A DNA stretch of 64,000 nucleotides from Cylindrodendrum hubeiense (taxonomy: Eukaryota; Ascomycota; Sordariomycetes; Hypocreales; Nectriaceae): the NCBI GenBank assembly GCA_014621425.1, contig JAANBB010000108.1, positions 1 through 64,000 on the forward strand. Reading direction: 5' to 3'. The notes beneath the pieces were generated by a model, which saw nothing but the letters and a program-made list of their open reading frames with translations, did no database searches and had not been told where the DNA came from. Below, piece by piece: positions 11,199 through 23,691 of this stretch. Position 1 is the stretch's first letter, and every line of letters begins with the position of its first letter. A program made the position numbers and the translations under genes.

Positions 11199-12742
11199 AC
11201 ATGGGTTTATAAATCTGATTAATATTAGTATCATCAGCGCAAGCTATAAATGCTGGTAAATGGCGTATCAAGGCTAATATCTTATGGGCAAGAAAGTTGA
11301 TAAATATTATGGGGAGTTTTTATTCAGACCTATGAGCCATCTAAAATATCAGTCCTAGATGAGCTCCTCTCTCACATATGTTCTATCCTCGCAATAGGTA
11401 GCGTCCTCGCCTTTTGTGTAGGTTGTTTGTTGAGTGTCTTTCCTCCCAAGGCTACTAATAATTGACGGCTAACTTTCATTTGGTCAGCTCAATCTGGGGC
11501 AAAGTTAGCCGCTAATTACCTGCATGAAGCTTTAATATTTGCAGCATCTACCGCAATCATACAAAAAGGACGTATTTGATAGCATATCAACGGGTAATTT
11601 AATCCGGCAAGCCTGCAACATCTACGACTGCATATGCCATCATGCAATAGCCCGACCTCCGCCAAGTCTATTACGTTGCATCGACGAACCCCAGAAATAA
11701 TAATACCAGCGGTTCTCGCATCAAAGTCTCCAATATTCACGAGCCATACAAACTCAGGATCACAGAACTAGCTCCGCATTGATGTCAATAGAACATCTTG
11801 ACAGAAGGGGGACAACGGTGGGTCAATTCGCCATCAGTGAATCCAGATTCATCAAGGTGATCGAGCGCAATGAGTGATAAGTCGTTAAATAGTATATGGA
11901 CTAAGCAACATAGTAGGCTGAATTCTACTACATCATCCCAATTATGAAAGTCGTGTGGCTATACCGATGTTAAACCAACATGAATATGTGAAGGTCCCTA
12001 AAGTAACATGAACTTTAATTTTACACAGAGATTTCGATGGTATGACGAGGAACGAACAGCTCAGTAGCTCGAGCGCCTTTCTAGGGCAAAGATAAAGAAG
12101 GTTTAGTTCGGTCAAATTGCAATGCACAAGTGCAAGGATGAACTCCCTTGGCGACTTAGAAGGGAAACTAGCACTGCAGTCGCAGTCAATAGAAAATTGA
12201 GCAAGGTCGACCTTGCCGTGAATTAATCAGGTTGTCTTGGGCTGACGAATGGATTGGACCGACCGCATGACTTTCCCTCCCAATTTCCAGTGACGCCTTT
12301 ACGTGATCAATTGTTGATTCTGGGTGTTTTGATTGTGAGCCAACATCCCCTCGTGCAACGCCAACGATCACCACGATCAGCAAATTAATGAACACCACAT
12401 TTCGTAAATTCAAAGAATATCGCCCTCACACCACTAGTCGCAATGTCACTCAATATATCACGTTGGGCATACTCCGACGAACGTAATGTCTGAACATTCA
12501 CTGCCGGCTCCCCCTGGCTTTTCTTCCGGACGAATTGCTCCACAAGGTTGCTTTTCTTCTTTCAAAACTTACACTACTACGATTGAGATGTGTGGATCGC
12601 AAGCTCGGTTGTACTGCAACGGCACGAGGCAGAGTTTCTACATGTAGGTCTTATGCACTTATTCTATCTGATGCTACATCTACTGCTGACCCTGGAGCAG
12701 TTTGCCCCAGTTCCACTTTATCATAATCCCATTTCTTTAGCT
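11199..12742. other. Intergenic region with one weak secreted-ORF candidate
   Basis: Mostly featureless. A minus-strand frame at 12413-12186 (75 codons) begins MNLRNVVFINLLIVVIVGVA, which resembles a signal peptide. The rest lacks cysteines in a pattern and has no homolog I recognise, so it is noted here and not called as a gene. Confidence 0.35.
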
Positions 12743-14534
12743 TTAGAAATGGACGCCTGACCAGTTTCCATTCTCAACCATCGCCCTCTGGCATTTTGCA
12801 AGAATCGCCGCTTGCCTTGAAACTTCAGCTAGTCGGCCAATAACCTTTTTGTTCCCACCAGCAAAGCCATAAAGAGCATATGGAATGCCAACTTCATTGC
12901 AGAACTCTTGGACCAGCTTCTGAGTTGTTCGTAGGTTGTGCCTAGGCACACGAGGGAATAGGTGATGGATGACCTGGAACTGAAGACCACCGTGAAAGAA
13001 ATCGAGCCATTCAGGACAGTCAATGTCCATAGTAGTTCGGAGCTGTCTCTGCGCAAAAGACTCGTCTGGACCTAGATCCATTGTGCTCATTGCAAAATGA
13101 GATAAGACGATTTGCAAATGAAGCGGTGATGCTGTCACGTTGCTAATTAACATGAAAATGAAACGGGTCTGGTTGTCGGGAAGGATCTTGTAGAGCAGAC
13201 CATAGCCAAACCAGGTCCAAAAGAATGCCTGGCCAGTGATCTCTAGCCATCTATGCCAGGCTGCCGGACCCTTGGTAGGACCTTGGCCACCGAAGATGTA
13301 ATCCCATGACAGATAGAATAGATTGAACCGAGCTAAGCCGAGAATCGGATAGTACGTCCAAGCCTGGATACGAAGTAAGATTTTAGCAACAGCATCATAT
13401 TGCATAACCCGGTCGTAGTATGTTGACCGAAGATTGGCGAGGAGGCGGTGTGAGATGGCGAATATTGGCATGTGCTCAATGTCTGGGTCATGCTCGGGTG
13501 CATTCGTTACGATATGATGCACATTATGGCTCCACTTCCACCAACCTGCTGATAACCCACCAATGAAATCGGCAACAAGGATAGAAATGACACTATCGAC
13601 TTGGTACGAGTGTGTTATGGCGATATGGCAGGCATCGTGGACAACAAACCCAAGTTGGTGCCATACGACTCCAAGCCAAAAGGCGGCGAGATAGTACCGA
13701 TGAAAGTAAAGACAAATACACGAAAGAAGGGCGAACGTGGTTATCCTTGAGCTCTCTATCGCATATGCCCAGTAGTTGCAATCATAAAGCCCTTTGTCCT
13801 GGATTCTCTTGTGGAGGGCGCGATACTTCTCGGCGACCTTGGCTTGTGTGACAGGGTCAGGAGCAGGATACCTCTCAAGATCAAGGGTGGTGTATTCGCG
13901 TGTGAGAGTATCCAGATATGACATGCCATCCATTGGGGTCTCGGACGGAGTGACACTGGCTCGGGTGTTGGCAGTGCTATCAGGATTGGCGCGATTTCGA
14001 ATATCTTGCAAATTATCTTTGTCGCTAATGGAGGATGTCGAATTAGAGTCATCGGTCGTGTTTTCGGTTTCGCGGGATTCGGCTTCGATCACAGCACGAG
14101 TTCGGAAGACACCACCCTGGAAAGGTGGTACGAAGTTTATCCAGCGGCCTTCTATAATGCCAATGCGGTATCGCGACATTTGCTGTCGAGTTTCGGGTGA
14201 ATGATAGCTAAAGGATAGAAAGGGATGAATCAGTCCATGTTTGTTCCTATTTTCGCAGATTTGAGAGAAGGGGGCTTGCGCACGCATCCACCTCGTCTGA
14301 GGCATCCTTTCCCACCATATGCCTAATAGACTTATCGCCACCTGGATGGTATTTCAACCATCCGTCAGCCTTAATGACCTGCTGGTGGAAAATAAATATG
14401 TGACGGCCCTCGGCGATAAGGGCTTCGATCTCATCGCGTGTCATGAGCTGCGGGGTCCGTTTGGGAACGTTGGGGGGCCGTTGCAAGAAGCCTGCGATAT
14501 CCCCGGTGGCTAATCCCGATTGCGAATCGGCCAT
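12743..14534 (-). CDS. Sphingolipid delta-8 desaturase (cytochrome b5 fusion)
   Basis: Exons 14534-14284 and 14207-12743 with a 76-nt intron encode 571 residues. An N-terminal cytochrome b5 domain carries the haem motif HPGG (63-66). The splice restores the continuous text DEVDAYHSPETRQQM. The membrane desaturase domain has all three His boxes: HDACH (274-278), HNVHH (311-315) and QVIHH (495-499). The last begins with Gln, as in front-end and delta-8 sphingolipid desaturases. This enzyme inserts the delta-8 double bond into the long-chain base of glucosylceramides in the ER. The long polar insert (residues ~120-180) between the b5 and desaturase domains is Ser/Asp-rich. All key residues are present, so it should be active. 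Confidence 0.93.
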
Positions 14535-15843
14535 ATTCGCAGCAGTAGCAGTCGCAGCACGAGCTCTGTAGCAGTAGAAGATTCAATTGCCCGCAGGAAA
14601 GAAATCACAGCTGGTCTGCCACCAGTGGAGAAGTAGGAGGTGAGGATAAAAATAGTAGGGGTTTTGGATGGTGGTGAAGCTGTGTCTTAAATTCTAGCAG
14701 TTCCGGCTAATCCGGGGATCTGGCGGAGCCTCCTCTCCGTGAGCTAGGCATCTGTGCAGGACGGTGCTCCAGAGTGGATATTTTTACAATTTTCTATTGG
14801 CTGCCTACGTCATCTTTCGGGTGTGACCGTGATGAGACATTATTTTATTCATGTGTAGCATACACTTTGTGAGTAGTTGTGAAGTGGGTTATTATGTAGA
14901 GTTCATAATGGAATAAGGGGGCAAACCCGTTGAAAATTGGTACCATGGTAAACGCCGGGCTGGAGCCCAGGAATGTAACGAAAACTTGAGGGCCGTAAAG
15001 GCCGCCTGACACGCTACCTGCTCTGTAAAAGAAACACTTCGTCGCAAATATCCATGGTAGCGTGCATAACTCGCATGTTATGCTTGGTCAGCTAGTGAAA
15101 GCCACACAACACAACATATATGCATAACACGAACTTTACACTGCTCTACGGACTGCCTCCTATAAGAAGTTACACCCGCTTTCGAGGTCATTTGTTCAGT
15201 CCAATCAGTCAGTCATCGATATCTGTATGGTAGGCTTGAGGCATCGGGGTTAAGATCGTCCATGATCATCATCATCTATCATTGTCATCAGCTGTCTTCA
15301 GGACGATTTTCTAGAAAGCTCAATTCTTAGTATTTTTGGCCCATCTTTGCGGGATTCACTCGTCACTCATCCGATTAGATGGTACTGATAGGTAGAACTG
15401 GCTAGGCTTGTCTATGCTGTTCATTTTACTAGCCCCTCATCTGCGCTTTCGCCCTCATTGAGGACGCATTGCAATTTTTCATCACTACACTTACCACATT
15501 CGCAAGCTGGGTATGTTTTTTTTTTGGGGTTTCTCAGCGCTTCTTGTGCCCTCTCAAAATACACCAACTTTTATAACTGATAACTGGGCTCAGTATTACT
15601 TCGTATATATTTTATCATATCTGAATATACAGTATCAAGTCCCTTCATACATACAACTGTCTATTTCCTACTTTGCACTTCTTCAGGCAAGGATATGAAC
15701 CACAGGCTAATCAAGTAGACGAGGGGAGACTATACCAAAGCCAGGTAGTGTTCCATATTTTGCAAGTCGTTGATCAATACTTTTCGAAACTCATGATCAA
15801 GAGAAATTCCCCTGAACTAAAGTCGTCATAGTATTGAGGAAGT
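14535..15843. other. Intergenic region, no gene seen
   Basis: This holds the promoter side of the desaturase gene and the 3' flank of the small secreted protein gene. There are short repeats of ATCATC near 15260-15280 and a T9 run near 15515. No coding frame is convincing. Confidence 0.5.
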
Positions 15844-16300
15844 TTAGATGTTAGCGCAAGCGAAGGAGCTGATCTTGTCGTTGTGAACGGCGGGGACATT
15901 CACATCAACACCTTGGCCACCAGCTGAAACCACAAATGTGTCTCCGACACAGTTCCAAGCACTAGAATACAATGTCAGTGATCCCATTATTGACACTTGA
16001 GTCCTCTTTTTTATCAGTGCATAACTTACTCCCAGAACTGGCACCGCACATTTGGTGGGATTTGAATGTAACTAATCCGATCATTCCAATAGGCGTTGGA
16101 TCCACTAAAGCTCGCTGAAGGCCGATCGAATCAGCAACGGAAAATTGACTCCGAGATACTTAAGGGTTGTTCTTACTGCAACTATTGGGAGGAAGCGTAA
16201 ATGTTGCGAACTGTCCACCTCCGTTCTTTTGATTCTCAAAAACACCAATACTGATAGCCTGTGCTATAGTGACTAGGGGGAGTAGAGCCGCGATCTTCAT
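15844..16300 (-). CDS. Small secreted protein, four cysteines
   Basis: Three exons (16300-16177, 16114-16030, 15961-15844) with introns of 62 and 68 nt give 108 residues. Both donors are GTAAG-type and both acceptors have upstream branch-like CTGAT/CTGAC sites. A signal peptide is clear: MKIAALLPLVTIAQA, followed by ISIGVFENQKNGGG. The mature part is about 90 residues with four Cys (NSC, RCQFW, NCVGD, FACAN), enough for two disulfides, and contains VRCQFWDAWNCVGD across the second splice. The family resembles fungal small secreted proteins of unknown role. Raw ORFs show only the last exon, so it is easily missed. Confidence 0.75.
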
Positions 16301-18141
16301 CGTGAAAAAAAGTCGTCCTTGTTTAGAAATGATGTAAAACTCAGAGTGGATTGAACGCGACTGAATAAAAATAGAAAAGCTCGATTCATTGATGTTGAGG
16401 GTAGTTATTTATCTAATACGGGCATTTCAAACATACTCAAGCAAGTCGTCTGTGCTAAAGCTCCGTAAGCTGTTGACTCAGCGCACTAGTGGGGTACTTT
16501 GACGGGTCGACTAGTACTGAAATAGCGGTCAAATTGCTTCTGCCTTGCTTACACGGCCTTAGTCAAGGGTTTGAACATGACTAAGGGAGGCCAAAGCACG
16601 TCGAAGCGACATTCTACTGGGTACACAGCGGTCACTTCAAATGAGTCCCGTAACAACACCACGGCTGAGTCTTGTGATATTGCATTTTGATGTCTTGCCA
16701 ATAGCAGGTGCATAATTGAGCTATCGAATACGAATATCCGCCACAAATTACAAGTGATGATATGGTGAGATTCTATTTTGAACCCTCAGGGGGAGTAAAA
16801 GCCCACAATGTCACAGAACTTGAAGAATTTAGCGGTCAGATAGTTCCACTTTTCTCTCCTACTGAACTTGGTCAGCAGTATTTTTGGGTTTATCTGTCAG
16901 GCAAGCGTCAAGTGCTTGTCTCTATCCATAGACCTCTGAGAGTGATTGACGCCCGTGTAGGTTGCAAACTTGACCACGAACCACGATTATCAATCGATAT
17001 ATCCAGGTCATTAGGAATGTATTGATTTTAACAATTACGAACCTCAGAATGAGCGTGCTTCAATATGTCTTGATGTATCCTAAACCTGGAGCAAAATGCT
17101 ATGTTCTTCTATCCTAGGAGCCAATTTGATCTATTGTAGCTCAAAATACGATAAACATCGTATGATTAGTAGAGATGGCCCTGGCTGCTGAAGAAGTGAT
17201 TGGCTGTGTCCTCGTATTGTGAGCACTGCTCGGGTTCACTCGGGATCGCGCACTGTTGCCAAACCCAATTAGTGACTGGTTGCAGGATTATCAATGGCTG
17301 GTCAAGCTACCCCTGTCTAGTACCTTATCGCGTCGAACCTCAATCTGATGGGGGTATGCAGAACCGTTGTACCAAGGAATGAAAGGTGATCCTGTTGGTG
17401 GGATTGGTTCGGCTTTCTCTCCGTGTCGAGTACAGCCGCTCCACCAAGTTCTCACTGGATGTCTGGATGCTGGTCGCAGCTTGTTGGTCGTGGTTATGTT
17501 GGTCCAAGGCATAGCACAGTACAAAGTATGTAGCATTGCCCGGGCGCGTACAAGGTGTCAAATCTAGTAAAGATTATCATTGCACTACGCATTAATGGAG
17601 TCTTCATTACAATTTTGTCGTAGCCAGCAAGGCGCTACCACGTCTATTTCTGCAATTGAACAGACAGACACGTCCCTGGATGTTAATTACTGCAGTGGTT
17701 CACTGAACTCATCATTCTGAGGCGTCTTGAATTCTTCCCTGTCTAATGCACCGCGGAGGAGTTATGATCTCGACAGGGGATCGTTCGTGCCTCAACATAT
17801 TTAGCTAGCTAGCCGTCATGGGCATTTATAGTGTACACGTGATGAAAAATTAACCGTTCAACATAAGTCTTGTAGAAAGGTTTAATAAAAGTGTAAAAAT
17901 AGATAATTATGGGGGCAGAAATTAACACGGGCTACTAGACAATACTTAGTTATGGTTCCCAATGAGCACATTTTGGCCTTCTTTGGAATTAGATGAGTAG
18001 TTTGAACTATTTCGACGAATCTCTTCTATCCGCCTTTTCAGCGACTCTTAATTTAGATGGGTCTTCCTTTTACTACACTATGTTAGCTAATATAGCTTAG
18101 CATGTGACTGAATTGCTTTCTCAAAGCGGGGGACTGAGTTG
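16301..18141. other. Intergenic region, no gene seen
   Basis: A 1.8-kb stretch. A plus frame at 16762-17025 (87 codons) and overlapping frames at 17200-17570 have no domain, signal peptide or splice context. I treat them as chance. The right end is the 3' flank of the transcription factor gene. Confidence 0.45.
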
Positions 18142-20035
18142 TCAAGAGTTTTCAATACAAAACTCCTGCATAAAGTGATGTAAAGCCACTGTGTCGTACG
18201 TGACAGTGCGCTGCAGGTATTTGGACTGCATACCGGCTTCAGTCATACTCACCTCCATTATCCGCTTTGATATGAATGCAATGGCAATAGAGTACTTCAC
18301 AAGACCAAGCCACCTTTGCTCTTCATTGTCAATTCGGTTTATAGCGACATCCCACAACAAGTTCCACCGATCCAGTCCACGTAGCAGAACAGAGGAGATA
18401 TTTTCGACGAGCACCGATGTATGATGATGGAAAATGACGTGCTGAAAAGCTAATATGTAATGTATTAGCAGAAATGATCAGCTATTCGACACACTGTGCT
18501 AGGAACCGAAAACACTAACCGAGAACCACCACATGAAGATGTTGGACATCCAGCTGCTCGAAATTAACCGAAATGCTTTCTGTCCAGTCGTCATTAAGTA
18601 GGCCTGAAACAAGGCCTCTTAGAGATTGTGAGATAGTGCGGAAGTCCTGTTGGGTTCTGAGACTATCAAAACTTGCGGGATTATCTGTATGCCAAAGGCC
18701 GTCACTGCATGGAAGATGACCATGCATGTCGGACAATGTCATGGCAGGAGGATGATTGGAGAATAGTATTAGCCACGCGTCGTTGAGAAAGGTCCAGGTC
18801 ACAAGCCTGATCCAAGACTCTTTGCACACGAACAAACGCCAATCTATCTCCAACTGCGGTGATTCGTGTTTGCTTCCCATGACATCGAGACTCCTCAGTA
18901 AGGCTACCAGCGCGGGATGGCGTTTGTTACTAATCCTTTGACGTACTATAGGATCTTTGACAAACATCTGGAGGGTCTCTATGAGATAGGCCGCTTGACA
19001 GAGCTCTAATGCCTCCCGAGAACCGGCCGAGTGAGCGGTTTCGCAAAGAGACTGGTTCACACGATGGAAGATATACTTCTCGGCCAGCTCTTGCAAGGCC
19101 AGTGTAAATGCAGTAGAAAATGGACCTTTCTTTCCGTAATAAAGATATGTGGAGCCCGAGAGAGCGATTACCAGCAAGAGTGTCGAGTCAACTAGACCGA
19201 GGTGAAAGGTTGGTAGATGGATAATTGTTGCTAGCAAGTGCCTCCTGTGGAAGAAAGCTGCTATACATTCGCGGAAGGTTGTCACCTTAAAGAAGGTGGT
19301 AAATGAGCTGAGGCTTTCAAAGGTGTTAGAACCTGGCATTGCTGCAGCGACCTGCTGAAGTTCAACTGCCAAGAGCCCAACCCGGACTTCGAGCTCATCA
19401 TCTGAGGTTTCAAGATGTAGTCGATCCAGCGCATCTTGACGCTGTCCACAATTCATACCGTCATACTCCAGCGCTGTGTCAAAGGATGGGCCGAGGAAGT
19501 CTAAAAACAAGAGGCGAGGGTCGATCGTGTCCGGGACCGTAGCATGAGTGTGTGAAGATTCCTGTGCGACTGGATTGGCTCGACCATGCTCTGGCTCTCC
19601 ATCAAGGATGAACTTGTCCAATGAACTACCAGAGGGATCTGCGAAGCCCAGTAGGAAGGACAATGCTGTATGACTGCTGCGTTTGGGTGCGGGTTCTTGG
19701 GCCGCCATCAACCCGGCACGGTGTGTGGGATCCGCGCAAAGCCGTCCATATGTGCACGTCAGGCCCCGGGAGGCACATCGTGCACAGCGCTTTTTTGCGT
19801 CACATAGGACTTTAATTTGAGAGCATCCATCGCAAGCATGAACCTTTCTCCCTCGCTTGGCGTCTGGTGGGAGAGGGCGATTCCCCCTCGAGGGACAGGT
19901 TTTGGCGTGGCGTCTGGCGCCGTCAACTCGGTGGAATATCCGCCCACAGAAAGGACACCCATTGCGAGGTGCTGTGGTGCTTTTAGCCAATGGGAGTCGG
20001 CATACCCGACACTCGGGAGGGTTTAACGAAGCCAT
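18142..20035 (-). CDS. C2H2-like plus Zn2Cys6 transcription factor
   Basis: Exons 20035-18520 and 18449-18142 with a 70-nt intron (GTTAGT donor, CATATTAG acceptor) encode 607 residues. The N-terminus has a Cys/His finger-like segment, CPFCGRIFHRVDGARRHAKTC. A classical Zn2Cys6 cluster CDGCSQIKVLCDAKKRC...C follows directly. The C-terminal ~400 residues look like the helical regulatory domain of fungal factors that combine C2H2 and Zn2Cys6 modules. The start at 20035 puts the fingers at the N-terminus. The frame stays open upstream to 20206, but that adds a poorly conserved-looking leader. It is divergent from the NDUFS7-like gene, with only 285 bp between starts, so the two may share a promoter. 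Confidence 0.85.
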
Positions 20036-20320
20036 GGATCCCAGGGGAGTGGAAAGGGCTTGGAAGGCTCGCCTGTGGTGAAGCAGGAGAAGAGTGAATT
20101 TCCCGACGCTAAAATACCAGAGTGGGTAAGCTCCCTGTCCCCACGGGCAGACAACTCGCCAAGGTGGGGCGTCATGTGTGAATTTCCCGACTTCTACCCT
20201 GATCATGTCAAGACTATTTAAATCTTACCCTGGATAATCAATTGGGCAATCGCCTTTCTGGTTTGACTTTGCACCGGAGCCTCATACTAACAGCGTCGCA
20301 GAACGCTTCGTTGCAAGACA

Positions 20321-21094
20321 ATGGCATGTGAGTCAACATAAGGGTCCTTGTTCGATGAAAGACGCTAGCTAACAACAGGTGTTCCAGACCAGCCTTATGC
20401 CTCGACCATCTCGTGCACAGCAAAAAGGCTACGCGCCAATCCCCGTTATTTCGCTCGTGTTTTCCCTCGACTTCTCCAAGATTTCTCGAGCAAGGTCCAA
20501 AATGAGCCATCTCCAACCGCTCAAGTTCTATCCCGCGAGATCAAACCTACAGGTTTGGTGGAACATGTCCTGTAAGACCAAGTGAATACCACCTGAGGCG
20601 ATGGAATAGAGAGGCTGACTGCAGCCGATACCAATCACTACAGCACAGACTTGGATAAAATTGTGAGCTGGGCAAGGAATGGATCTATGTGGCCTCTCTC
20701 GTTTGGCCTAGCATGCTGCAGCATCGAGATGATGCATGCCTCGATGCCGCGATATGACCAAGATCGCCTCGGCATCATCTTTCGCGCCTCTCCTCGTCAA
20801 GCTGATGTTATGATTGTCGCCGGCACCGTGACAAATAAAATGGGCCCAGCGGTTCGGCAATGTTACGATCAGATGCCTGATCCGAAGTGGGTAATCAGCA
20901 TGGGTAGCTGTGCAAACAGTGGAGGATACTACCACTACAGTTACAGTGTCGTAAGGGGCGTCGACAGAATTGTACCAGTCGACATCTACGTCCCAGGCTG
21001 CCCCCCGACCAGCGAGGCTCTGTTATATGGTGTATTTCAGCTGCAAAGGAAAATCCGGAGGACAAAGGTTACCAGAATGTGGTATCGGAAATGA
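20321..21094 (+). CDS. NDUFS7/PSST-like complex I subunit (paralog?)
   Basis: My model has three exons: 20321-20327, about 20388-20571, and 20644-21094. The introns have GTGAGT and GTAAGA donors and CTAAC/CTGAC branch sites. It encodes about 213 residues. The second splice restores [20 protein letters not shown], matching the family N-terminal core. The N-terminal ~55 residues are Arg/Ser-rich and fit a mitochondrial presequence. All four Cys ligands of iron-sulfur cluster N2 are present: the CC pair (88-89), Cys153 in GSCANSGG and Cys183 in [15 protein letters not shown]7 sits in the quinone-binding region of complex I. Departures from the usual text ([31 protein letters not shown]) suggest a diverged second copy. 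The alternative acceptor at 20378 is also in frame. Confidence 0.85.
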
Positions 21095-21887
21095 CGGTTG
21101 GTTGGAGAAGAATTCACCACATGTGCCTAAATTTTAATAAATGAGTTTTAAGTATCTAGACTGATCGCTCATAAATTTCCCAAATAAAGGTAAGTAACCC
21201 TTGGTACGATATGGTCAAATCCGGCACGATCGTTTTGTGATGATTTACGCAGTCTTGAAGACATGACTGGCCTGGAGAAATTTATCTACTAGTCACACCG
21301 ATTTCTGATCAATAAACCGTACACACCATAACAACTGCGATAACGCATCAGAATTTATAGCCCTCGAAGAAAAATGTCACTATCGGTTTCACATCCGCAA
21401 ATGAGTTTTGATGGTTCCTTTTATCCGCCTATTGGTTGAATACCGAACAGACTTCCTACCCTAGACCGCCTACAGCGAGTACAGATTTAAGCCTCCACAC
21501 TGCCTCTGTCTCTCTGTGCACTACGCGAAGCTCTTCACTTTGGCGGATAACTTTGAACTTGTAGCTGACAATAATGTACTTGTACGTCATTAGACATCAG
21601 CCCATTCATGATGATAATTCTGGGAGCAACCAATGACTGTGGCCTTCTGGACGCTACGTACTTTAGGCAGCATTTCCTTGATGCATGGCAATCTTTACCT
21701 AAATTGGTTTAGTTTTGTCAGCAGTTTGCATCAGGACTCCAGCGATGCGAGCTAACCCGATTCATACAAAGACTGTCAGCACCCATTTATACCCTGTTTC
21801 CGCCTTCGAGTTCATTCCTGGCATCAGCCTGCCTTTTGATCAAAGAAAGAAGCAAACTACCACGCTAGTTGTAGCAGTGATTTCATT
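21095..21887. other. Intergenic region, bZIP promoter side
   Basis: Non-coding. It contains the 3' flank of the NDUFS7-like gene and the promoter side of the bZIP gene starting at 21888. No unusual element was seen. Confidence 0.5.
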
Positions 21888-23011
21888 ATGGCCTCATTTC
21901 AAACATTTCGACTAGTACCTGTGCGCGATGAGGTAGGTTTTGGCCTCTGTGCTAGCCCCGGAACGACCCCCGACAAACTAACCATTTCCTATCTCCATTC
22001 TAGGTTCGAGGCGAGCATGATGAGTGGGCTGGTGTAAGCGATGCCAGAGAGCGAAGGAGGCGGCAAAATAGACTTAATCAGAGAGCAGCGCGTAAGCAAG
22101 TCAATTAACATGCCCATTTTAGGCATCTTCTGCTGACCGCTTGATACGATTCAGGACGACGACAAAGACTCAATGAAACACGAGAACACGATACTGATGT
22201 TGCCTCCATCCAAAATAAGATCTCTCCCGCATCTTCCGGTCCATGTACCCAAGCGAACGCAGACGTGGCCACTGGTTCATTGGTAACCAACCGACATCTC
22301 CACGACGTCTACTTTCCTTTGACACGAGACTCCCAGCTTCTACACGTCATTTCCTTCAATGTCTCGCGAGCAGTTCTGACAAACTACTTTATACTTTGTT
22401 CCGTTCCACTCCTCACCCCTCAATTCTGCTCTGTCCGTCGGGTCTTCTGCCTCCCTTCCTATCCGGATATGCCGCCGTGGCCAGTTCCTGGAGCGGCAGT
22501 CAACGTCACTTTACCGCCATCCCTGATGCCAACACAGACCCAACAGCAAGTTCCGCACCCTGGCTGGATCGATCTATTCCCTTCTCCACAGCTACGAGAC
22601 AACCTTATCCTGGTACTCGACAAATTTGACATCGACGAAGAGGCTTTTATGATGGATTTAGTTGGTGAGGCATTTGGTAATCTTTGTGGTGGGGAAGAGG
22701 ACCAGAATGAAGCAGAGATGCAAATGGCTCCTTGTATTACTGATAATATTTATCCTGGTGCCCAGTCAACGCTGGTTAGCACAGCAAGGGATGGGGATGC
22801 CGCTATCATCGCTTCCAATGCGAAAGATTGTTTGTTAGGCGAGGCGGGCCTTGTGTCCTGGTCAGATCCTTGGGACATTACTGGCTGGGAGGTTACTGAA
22901 CCGTTTGCAAAGAAATGGGGCTTTTTGCTACAAGGATGCCGAGACGTTATCGCCGCCGCCAACAGTTGGAGGGAACTTAGAGGCGAAGACCCTTTGGTCG
23001 TGAAGATTTAA
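21888..23011 (+). CDS. bZIP transcription factor with DUF3425 domain (copy 1)
   Basis: Exons 21888-21932, 22004-22091 and 22155-23011 (introns of 71 and 63 nt) give 329 residues. The basic region is split by the second intron and reads ERRRRQNRLNQRAARRRQRL after splicing. It retains the N-x2-x-QRA-R core that contacts DNA. The C-terminal ~200 residues form a DUF3425 domain: YFPLTRDSQLLHVI near the start, then HPGWIDLFPSPQLRDNLI, and the terminal WGFLLQGCRDVI...WRELRGEDPL. Such factors often sit in fungal metabolic clusters, but targets are unknown here. A paralog lies at 28887. SDR copy 1 lies 680 bp downstream on the same strand. Confidence 0.88.
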
Positions 23012-23691
23012 CTCTCACGACAGACAATAGTCTATCCAAGAACATTTTACAGATAGATATTCTGGATGTTTAATAATACTAGTAATATGGAGGTGGCTTG
23101 ATAGATGGAATTACTGATCAATATCTTTATCGCCTTGTAGCCGGGCTATCAACGTATTATTCAGTGCTTCACGTTCCACCTACAAATTCCCAGCCCATCC
23201 AGTCATCGCTATAAACTGAGTGGACAAAAATAAAAATAAAAATGTCAATGACTACCTTGCTGTTCAAGGTGACGATACCAGAGTCGTGCCATTCATAATG
23301 GTGGCTGATTCATGTAGACTGTCCTGGAGCGGCGATAAAATGGGTTCTCCATGGTACCCTTCATTTTTAGGATGATACTCATTCTGTCGGTGCTTCAAAA
23401 TTGGATGATCACTATGCATTCAAGAACGCCTAACCATAAAGGGTGATAGTAGCTGACACTTGCTGACGTGTGTGTAAAATACCCCAGCCAATGAAGCCCG
23501 GTAGGTCCGAATGCTTGCCTAGAAGCTCAGGCCGCGCCGAGTTTGAGTGTGTATATAAGACATCGCTACAGAGCTCCCCATGGTTGATTGTCTCCTTCAT
23601 AGACATCTAAAAACCTGCATCTTTCTTCACTCAGGTACCGGGCTACAAATTTGAGCAACCTTTTTCAGCACATCTAGTTTTCGAGCGTAGG
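23012..23691. other. Intergenic region, SDR promoter side
   Basis: Non-coding. TATATAAG at 23552-23559 is a probable TATA box about 135 bp upstream of the SDR start at 23692. Confidence 0.45.

Noticed and set aside
12186..12413. Minus ORF with a signal-peptide-like start as a secreted protein gene
   Set aside because: Only the first 22 residues are suggestive; the rest has no cysteine pattern, splice support or recognisable homology.
13794..14204. 136-codon plus-strand frame
   Set aside because: Antisense to the sphingolipid desaturase gene, whose His boxes and cytochrome b5 motif fix the coding strand.
16762..17025. 87-codon plus frame as a gene
   Set aside because: No domain, signal peptide, intron signals or neighbours that support it.
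20597..20650. NDUFS7-like ORF appeared to lack a start codon, suggesting a fragment
   Set aside because: Two upstream exons with good splice sites supply an ATG and a presequence-like N-terminus.
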